A DNA stretch of 64,000 nt from the NCBI GenBank assembly GCA_963784065.1, contig CAWAQA010000005.1, forward strand, positions 62,001 through 126,000, read 5' to 3'. Below, one piece after another: positions 57,577 to 64,000 of the stretch. The stretch's first letter is position 1, and each line of letters opens with the position of its first letter. A model generated the notes under the pieces. It was not told the DNA's origin, did no database searches, and saw nothing but the letters and a program-made list of their open reading frames with translations. The DNA comes from CAWAQA01 sp963784065 (GTDB taxonomy: Bacteria > Acidobacteriota > Vicinamibacteria > Vicinamibacterales > UBA2999). Made by a program: the position numbers and the translations under genes.

Positions 57577-60500
57577 TCACGATTCAGGCAACGCCGGCGT
57601 GGGCGCTCCATGCCCGTGCGCGGCGGCCATCCCCCGCCCCGGGCGTGAAAGCTTCCCCGCGGCCCAGTCGCGCGTGTCGGCGAGGATCTCGTACACGGTC
57701 GGAATGACCAGCAGCGTCAGCACCGTGGACGTGAGCACGCCGCCGATGACCGCAATCCCGAGCGGGGCGCGGAAGTCGCCGCCTTCGCCGCCGCCAAGCG
57801 CCACCGGGATCATGCCCGGCGATCAGCGCAAAGGTCGTCATGAGAATCGGCCGCAGGCGCACGCGGCCGGCCTGGATGAGCGCCTCGCGCCGCTCCATGC
57901 CCGCCTCCTCGGACCACTTGGCGAAGTCGATCAGCAGAATCGCGTTCTTCGCGACGATGCCCATGAGCAGGATCACGCCCATCATGCTCATGATGTTCAG
58001 GGTGTGGCCGGTGAGCGCCAGGCCCCCCATCACGCCGATCAGCGACAGCGGCAGCGACAGCAGGATGGCCAGCGGGTCGAGGAACGACCCGAACTGCACG
58101 ACGAGCACGAAATACATCAGCATCACCGCCACGCCGAGCGCGGTAATGGTCTGGATGAAAATCTCCGTCTGCGCCTCGGTCTCGCCGCCCTGCGTCAGGG
58201 TGTAGCCGGGTGGCAGCGTCACCGCCTGCGGCACCCGCCCCATGATGTCGCTGACCACCTCGGAGAGCGGCCGCCCTTCCGTGTTTGCCTGGATGCTCAC
58301 CACACGTTCGCGATCGAGGTGATCGATGCGCGCCGGTCCGATGGACGGCGTGACTTTCGCGACCTGCCCGAGCGGAATGGTGGTCGGCCGGTTCTCGGGC
58401 CCCGCCACGACGAGCGGAAGCGTCTCCAGGTCGGCGATCGACGTGCGCGACTCTGGCGCGAGCCGGATCGTCACGTCGCGCGTTTCACCGGACGGATCGA
58501 TCCAGTCGCCGGCGTCGATGCCGGCAAACGCGGGCCGCAGCGCCTGGGCCACCTGGCCGACCGTGATGCCGAGCGTCCCCGCGAGCGCCCGATCGAGCTG
58601 CACGTCCAGCTCCGGCTTCTGCCCCTTCGTGGACAGGCTGACGTCGACGGCGCCCGCCACCATCCGCACTTCCGCCATGATCTGATCCGCCAGCCGCCCG
58701 AGCTCCGCCGAGTCCGGGCCCTGGAGCTGCAGATCGATCTGCTTCTGCCCGTCGTTGAAGCCCGTGCTGATCGACGTGGTCACGCCGGCCAGCGGCGCCA
58801 GATCGCGGCGAATCTCGGCGACGACGATCGACTGTCGCCGGGTCCGCTGATCCTTCGGCACCAGCTTGACGAAGACGTTGCCCTGGTCCACCGCGTCGCC
58901 CTGACCACCCACGGTCGTATACGTGTAGGCGACCTCGGACCGGAGGCGGACGATCCTGGCGATCTCTTCCGCCTTGAGGCGCGTATACGCGAGGTTGGAT
59001 CCCGGGGGCGTTTCGAGGGCGAGCGTGAACTCGGAGTCGTCGGTTTCCGGCGCGAAGCCGGCACCGACGAGGCCCATCGCGGGCAACGCGAGCGCCCCGA
59101 GGAACGCGACCAGCGCGAGCGCGACCATCGCCAGCCGGTGATCGAGCGCCCACGCGATCACGCCCTTGTAACCTTCGGCGCGGCGGTCGAACCACTTGTT
59201 GAAACGGTCCAGCATCCGCGAGATCCAGGAACGCTGCTCGATCGGCACGTGCGGGTCCGGCCAGTACGCCGACAGCATCGGATCGAGCGAGAACGAGACG
59301 AACAGGGAAACGAGCACCGAGGCGGCAATGGTCAGCGCGAACGGCGCGAACCACTGCCCGGCGATGCCGCCCATGAACCCGATCGGCACGAAGACCACCA
59401 CGATCGAGAACGTCGTCGCCGCGACGGCGAGGCCGATCTCGTCGGTGCCGTCGAACGCCGCCCGGTAGTGATCCTTTCCCATCTCCACGTGGCGCACGAT
59501 GTTCTCGCGCACCACGATCGCATCGTCGATGAGGATGCCGATGGCGAGCGAGAGGCCGAGGAGGGACATGGTGTTGAGCGTGAAGCCGAACGCCCACACG
59601 GCCACGAACGACGCCAGCACGGACACGGGCAGCGCCAGGCCGGTGATCACCGTCGAGCGCCATGAGTTGAGGAACAGGAAGACGACGATGACGGTGAGCA
59701 GCGCGCCTTCGAGCAGCGCCTCCTGGACGCTGGCCACCGCGTTCGACACGCGAACGCCGGCATCGCGGACGACGCGAAGGGACACGCCTGCCGGCAGCGT
59801 CTCCTGGAGCCGGGAGACCTGCGCGCGGATCGAGTCGGCCACGGCCGTGGTGCTGTAGCCCTGCGACTTGACGATGTCGATGCCGACGGCTTCCTCGCCG
59901 TCGTAGAGCGCGACCGAGCGCGCCTCCTCGGTCGCGTCGCGGACGGCCGCGACGTCGCCGAGGCGGACCACGCGGCCGTTCGTCTCGGAAACAATGAGCT
60001 GCGCGAACTCCGCGGGCGCTTCGAGGCGCCCCTTCAGGCGAATCGTGCGCTCGTCGAGATCGCCGGCCAGCCTCCCGACCGGCGCCGCGAGGTTCTGCGA
60101 CTGCAGCGCCTGCACCACCTGCGCCACGCTTACGCCGCTGGCGTGCAGGTCGCGGGGCCGAATCTCGACCGTCAGCTCGCGCTCGATGCCGCCGACGACG
60201 TCCACCTGCGCCACGCCCTGGATGGCGCGCAGGCGGCGCGTGATGTCGGGGTCGGCCACCCGCGTGAGCTCCGCGCCAGTCAGGCCCGGCGACGAGAGGG
60301 TCAGCGACACGATCGGCAGGTCGGCCGGATCGAACTGCGTGAGGATCGGCTCCTCCATCTCGGCGGGCAGCTCGTTGCGGATGCCCGAGATCTCGTCGCG
60401 AATCTCCTGCGTCGCCTGGCGCGGATCCTTCTCGAAGACGAACTCGATGATGATGTTGCCGAAGCTGTCGAGCGCGCTGCGACCGCATCCGGTCCACCCC

Positions 60501-60725
60501 GCTGATGCCCGAGATGACCTCCTCGATCGGCTCGATGACCTCCCGTTCGACGACGTCGGGAGACGCGCCGGGGTAAGGAATCGAGACGACGACGACCGGC
60601 GCGTCGATCTCGGGGAACTCGTCGGTGTCGAGCTGCAGGAGCGCAACGATGCCGAACACCACGAGCGCGAGCATCGTGACGACGGTGATCACCGGGCGCT
60701 TGATGGCGACGTCTGAGATGAACAT
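57577..60725 (-). CDS. RND-family multidrug efflux pump inner-membrane protein, frame broken
   Basis: About 1,049-residue AcrB/MexB-type proton antiporter. Start MFISDVAIKRPVITVVTMLAL, with porter and funnel domains and twelve membrane helices. The TM4 proton-relay region is GILIDDAIVVRENIVRHVE, and the TM10 region holds GIVAKNAILLIDFA. Frame breaks near 60478 (first porter domain) and 57812 (C terminus) were corrected; the end reads TVYEILADTRDW and stops at 57577. It follows its membrane-fusion gene by 35 bases containing a palindrome. Confidence 0.93.
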
Positions 60726-60741
60726 ATGACTGTCAGGCCCA

Positions 60742-60761
60742 GGGCCGGCTGAAGCCGGCCC
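60742..60761. repeat. Palindromic repeat, GGGCCGGC type, adjoining the MFP stop codon
   Basis: Read on the minus strand: TTCGTAG, then GGCCGGCT-TC-AGCCGGCC. The TAG of the flanking TTCGTAG is the MFP stop codon. Confidence 0.75.
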
Positions 60762-61999
60762 TACGAAGTCTCCGTGTGACTTGCGGATGCAGTCGGCGCC
60801 GGCGACGCGGACCGGCGTGCCTGGCGTGATGCCCTGCGCCGCGCCGCGGAGCAGGATGTCGCCTTCGCTCACGCCCGACGACGATCTGCACGCGCTCGGT
60901 GCGCCTGTCGGTCAGGCCGAGCGTGACGTCGATCTTTTCCGCCTTGCCGTCGGTGACGCGCACCACCCACGGCCCGGCCCGGTTGATGTTGACCGCGTTG
61001 AGCGGGACGACGAGGCCCGCGGCGGATTCGGCAATGACGCGGCCTTCGGCGAACAGCCCGGCGACGAGGCGTCCGCCGACGTTCGGAAGCGCGACGTAGA
61101 TCGGGACCTGCCGCGTGGTGGCGTCTGCCTGCGGCGCGATGCGCTCGATTCGTCCTTCGAGCGTCTCGTCGTAGCCGCGTACCTGGATCTGCACCGGCAG
61201 CGCCGACGCGAAGCGAGCGCAGATCGTCGGACGGCACGGCGGCGTCGAGGCGCAGCGAGGCAGGGTCGATGATCGTGTAGAGCTCGGTGCCTGGGCTCAC
61301 GACATCGCCGGCGTTCACGGCGCGCCGGGCGACGACGCCGCTGATCGGCGCACGGATCACCGCGTCGGCGAGCGATGTGTCGGCGCTGGCGAGCCGTGCT
61401 TTCGCATCCGCAAGCTGCGCCTCCGCGGTCGCCACGCTGGTGCGCGCCGAGTCGAGATCCCGCTGCGCGAGGGCGCCCGCCTTGACGAGCTGCGCGGCGC
61501 GCTCCGCCTCGCGGCGAGCGGACTCGAGCTGCGTCTCGGCGGACCGCACCGCCGACTGCGCCGATTGCCGGGCGTCGCCGAGCGAGCGCGCGTCGATGCG
61601 GCCGAGCAGCGCCCCCTTGCGCACGGGCTGCCCTTCCTCGAGCGTGACCTGGAGCATCTGGCCGCCAAGCTCGGCCCGCACCGTGGCCTCGCGCCCCGCG
61701 CGCAGCTCGCCCGAGACGATGGGCCCGACCACGATCACGTCACGCTTGACGGTGACGACGTTCTCGGCGCCGATCTGCACCGCGGCCGGCGCCGATGCCG
61801 GCTCCGGTTCGCCGTCATTGGGTTCGCCATTACAGGCGACGACAAGCAACGCCGAAAGGATGACGAGCCACAAGGGCACCGAGCCAGGAAGGCTTCTCGT
61901 GCGCTCGATCGATGAGCCGACGCCGGCCCCTGCGACAACGCGCGGCGGCGCGCCTGCTACCGGAGGCGTTCCGGATTCCGAATGACCCGCGACTGTCAC
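60761..61999 (-). CDS. RND efflux membrane-fusion (periplasmic adaptor) lipoprotein, frame broken
   Basis: About 412 residues. A hydrophobic segment and lipobox (LLVVACNGEP) mark a lipoprotein. The adaptor core follows: VRAELGGQMLQVTLEEGQPVRKGALLGRID, a coiled-coil hairpin (ARQSAQSAVRSAETQLESAR), ADAVIRAPISGVVARRAVNAGDVVSPG and VGGRLVAGLFAEGRVIAE. Frame breaks near 61205, 60870 and 60795 were corrected; the end reads TASASHTETS. GTG 61999 shares one base with the tolC-like stop. It links the RND pump to the outer-membrane channel. Confidence 0.9.
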
Positions 62000-63573
62000 T
62001 ACTGTCCTCCGAACTGCCCGTTGCCCGGCCCGGCCGCGGCGTTCCTCAAGGGCACGCCGCCGTTCTGCGGCGTCGTGGGTGTCTGCGGCGCCGGCGACGG
62101 CGCCGGCGTGAACTGCTGCTGCCCGCCGCCCTGGCCGGCGCCGCCGGCGCCGATCGGCAGGTCCGGAAGCAGCGCCACGCGCGCGCGCGCCACTTGGAGA
62201 TCGCGGCCGGCCTGCGCGCGGTTCGCCTCCGCCTGCTGCAGCAGCAGGCGCGAGTCCGAGAGCTCGAGCTGCGTGGACACGCCGGCCTCGTAGCGGACCT
62301 CGGCAATCTCGTAGGCGCGATTCGCCTGCTGCACGGTGCCGGCGGTCGCTTCCCACGCGGCGCGGGCGGCAATCAGCTCCGCCAGCGCGGAGCGCGCGTC
62401 GAGCGCGGCGAGCTCCTCGACCTGGCGCAGCTGCATGCGGGCCGCCTCGACGTCGGCCTCGGCCACCATCTCGTCGCCGCGCTGGCGTCCGCCAGTGAGA
62501 ATCGGCATCTGCATGTTCACGCCCACCGTCCAATTCAGGAGGGGGAACGTGGGGATCCCATTATTGGGGTAGGCCACGCGACCGTAGTTGGTCGTGAGGG
62601 CCACGCTCGGCATCCGCTGCGCCTTGACGGAGGCAAGCGCCGCCTCGCGGAGGCTGACGGTGGCCGCCGCCTGTTTCACCGGGGCCCGGTCGGCCTGCGG
62701 CGCCGGCGTGCTCAGCACGACGCGAGCCGGATCGCTCGCCTGGATCGTGCTCTCGATGGGGAGCACGCGAGACGCGAACACCGCCGGAGGCGCCGCAACG
62801 TTGTCCAGCATCGCATCGGCGAGCTCGATATCCGCGTCGGCAGGCAGATCGAGCAGCTGCTTGAGGCGCAGGAGCGCGACGTCGCGGTTGACGCGCTGCC
62901 GAATCAGGTTCGGGTTCTGCGTATCGCGGCTGACGCGCGCGCGCAGCACTTCGAATTCCGGCTGCGTGCCCGCCTGGAACGCGGCTTCCGTCTGCTGCAG
63001 CGTGGCGGTCGCCTGGCCAATCGTCGCCTCGGCGATCCCGACGAGGCGGTCGCTGAGCGCCGCGTCGTAGTACGCCTGCGTCGCGTCGAACAGCAGTTGC
63101 GCCCGCGAGCTGGTCAGCCCGACGAGCGCCGTCTCGCGGCCCGCCGTCGCCATCTGCCGCTGTGCCTGGATGCGGCCGCTGTCGAACAGGTTCTGCGAGA
63201 GCGCGAAATTCAGGCGCCACGTGTTGAGGCGGCCAAACGGCAGCTCCTCCAACCCTTCATCGGCCCCCGGGCCGCCGGCCGGGTCGCCGCCAAGGCTGAC
63301 GTTGTCGAAGAGGCCCTCGAACTCGGATGCGAGCGAACGGTCGTACGAGACCGACACGTTCAGCTGCGGAAAGAGCCCGCTCTTCGCGCGGATCTCCTCG
63401 CCTTCGGCGCGGCGGATCCCGGCGCGCGCGATGGCGACGGTCTCGCTGCGCGCCTCGGCCAGCTCGAGCACCTGCTCGAGCGTCAACGGCCCGGCGAGAG
63501 GCGCCTGAGCCGAGGCGGACAATGGAAAGAACGTGGCGGCACAAACAGCGGTCAGAAATAGAAATCGACGCAT
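61999..63573 (-). CDS. TolC-family outer-membrane efflux protein
   Basis: 524-residue outer-membrane factor with signal peptide (FLTAVCAATFFPLSASA). Two OEP repeats are visible: LTLEQVLELAEARSETVAIARAGIRRAEGEE with the first barrel strands (FPQLNVSVSYDRS, LNFALSQNLFDSG), and VSLREAALASVKAQRMPSVALTTNYG with WTVGVNMQMPILTGGRQRGD. The C-terminal tail is Gly/Gln/Pro-rich. The frame is intact throughout, unlike its neighbours. It starts three bases after the tetR stop. Confidence 0.92.
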   Translation of the reverse strand: MRRFLFLTAVCAATFFPLSASAQAPLAGPLTLEQVLELAEARSETVAIARAGIRRAEGEEIRAKSGLFPQLNVSVSYDRSLASEFEGLFDNVSLGGDPAGGPGADEGLEELPFGRLNTWRLNFALSQNLFDSGRIQAQRQMATAGRETALVGLTSSRAQLLFDATQAYYDAALSDRLVGIAEATIGQATATLQQTEAAFQAGTQPEFEVLRARVSRDTQNPNLIRQRVNRDVALLRLKQLLDLPADADIELADAMLDNVAAPPAVFASRVLPIESTIQASDPARVVLSTPAPQADRAPVKQAAATVSLREAALASVKAQRMPSVALTTNYGRVAYPNNGIPTFPLLNWTVGVNMQMPILTGGRQRGDEMVAEADVEAARMQLRQVEELAALDARSALAELIAARAAWEATAGTVQQANRAYEIAEVRYEAGVSTQLELSDSRLLLQQAEANRAQAGRDLQVARARVALLPDLPIGAGGAGQGGGQQQFTPAPSPAPQTPTTPQNGGVPLRNAAAGPGNGQFGGQ

Positions 63574-63575
63574 CT

Positions 63576-64000
63576 CTACGACCTCGAAACCTCGTAACCA
63601 ATTGCGTTGAGAAACAGCTCGACATACTGGCGCGGCGCGTCTTCGGCCGGCGACGGCAGGAGATCGGGCATCAGATCGCGGCTGATGGCGTCGGCGAACA
63701 GCGTGCCGAGCAGCAGGCTAGCGGCGGCGCGCGGCTGCCAGTCGCCGCGCGTGAGCCCGCGCTCGCGCAGCCGCGTCAGGTAATGGACGAGCATCGTCGC
63801 CAGATGCTTCGGTACACGGCGCGGCCAGTCCTCGACGTCGGGATGCTCCTCGAACTCGCCGATCGTCTTGCGGATGTGGCCGCGCACCTCGACGAGGTGC
63901 GTGTAATGCTTGCGAGCCCAATCGAGGAGCTCGCCGTGTGCGTCGCCGGGCTCGTCGGGCAGCAGCGGGATGGGCGCGCGCTCGGCGTTCCAGCACATCG
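63576..64000 (-). CDS. TetR/AcrR-family regulator, C-terminal part (cut by the window edge)
   Basis: Only the last 140 or so residues are inside the window; the N-terminal HTH would lie beyond 64000. What remains is the helical ligand-binding domain with HLVEVRGHIRKTIGEFEEHPDVEDW, LATMLVHYLTRLRERGL, PRAAASLLLGTLFADAISR and YVELFLNAIGYEV, the usual closing pattern of TetR proteins. It directly precedes the tolC-MFP-RND genes, so it is the likely local repressor. The apparent Met at 63998 is probably internal. Confidence 0.8.
   Translation of the reverse strand, partial: MCWNAERAPIPLLPDEPGDAHGELLDWARKHYTHLVEVRGHIRKTIGEFEEHPDVEDWPRRVPKHLATMLVHYLTRLRERGLTRGDWQPRAAASLLLGTLFADAISRDLMPDLLPSPAEDAPRQYVELFLNAIGYEVSRS

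Overview
The window is a high-GC, gene-dense bacterial chromosome segment. I saw no rRNA, tRNA, insertion sequence, prophage or CRISPR array. The gene content fits Acidobacteriota, probably the Vicinamibacteria branch (inference from family composition, not a phylogenetic test): a DUF5916 beta-barrel protein, a subtilase with tandem NIVWST repeats, a carboxypeptidase-regulatory/haem/propeller exoprotein, a deoxyhypusine-synthase-like enzyme, coproheme decarboxylase, and both ArgA-type and ArgJ acetyltransferases.

A property of the data dominates the reading. About forty single-base frame breaks interrupt otherwise well-conserved genes (argC, argD, argJ, feoB, ubiE, nagA, RND pump, M16 and M2 peptidases and others). 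The protein continues in another frame with family-typical sequence each time, so I treat these as indel errors of the assembly and report whole-gene spans.

Layout. 0-5.7 kb: SIMPL protein, AlkA and a two-module M16 peptidase on the minus strand, a small conserved protein, and UbiE/MenG. 5.7-9.1 kb: an overlapping operon for a Tat-exported two-domain multicopper oxidase, a ZIP transporter with an extra beta-domain, and a cupredoxin, running into ubiE, divergent from a DtxR/MntR-type regulator. 9.1-14 kb: HAD phosphatase, QueD, QueC, NagA, a PIN-like protein and a deoxyhypusine-synthase-like enzyme. 14-21 kb: an unusual sigma-54 activator, a repeat-bearing subtilase, an HD-GYP/GAF/GGDEF protein and a ferredoxin-reductase-like flavoprotein. 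21-23.6 kb: BON lipoprotein, FabI, and a Cys-rich protein with a disordered Gly/Arg tail.

23.6-32.6 kb is an arginine regulon. A minus-strand unit (argR, a shortened ArgG-like protein, argH) diverges from a plus-strand unit (argC-B-D-A-J-F) whose genes mostly overlap by a few bases. A strong promoter overlapped by an ARG-box-like palindrome lies between them. 32.7-45 kb holds an acyl-CoA ligase, PxpA, an orphan DGQHR protein, large secreted proteins, an acyltransferase-like membrane protein, OsmC and an OmpA-family protein. 45-49.7 kb carries feoA-feoB-FeoB-associated Cys-rich protein, a secreted methyltransferase and aspartokinase. 49.7-57.4 kb has an M2 peptidase, MgtC, a large extracellular nuclease, a RodZ-like HTH protein and HemQ. 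57.5-64 kb is a tetR-tolC-MFP-RND efflux operon, with tetR cut by the window edge.

Short GC-rich palindromes of three related types are scattered at gene ends, and a few have become part of coding sequence. The most interesting items are the oxidase-ZIP-cupredoxin cluster, the degenerate ArgG-like protein inside the arginine regulon, the palindrome families, and the NIVWST-repeat protease.
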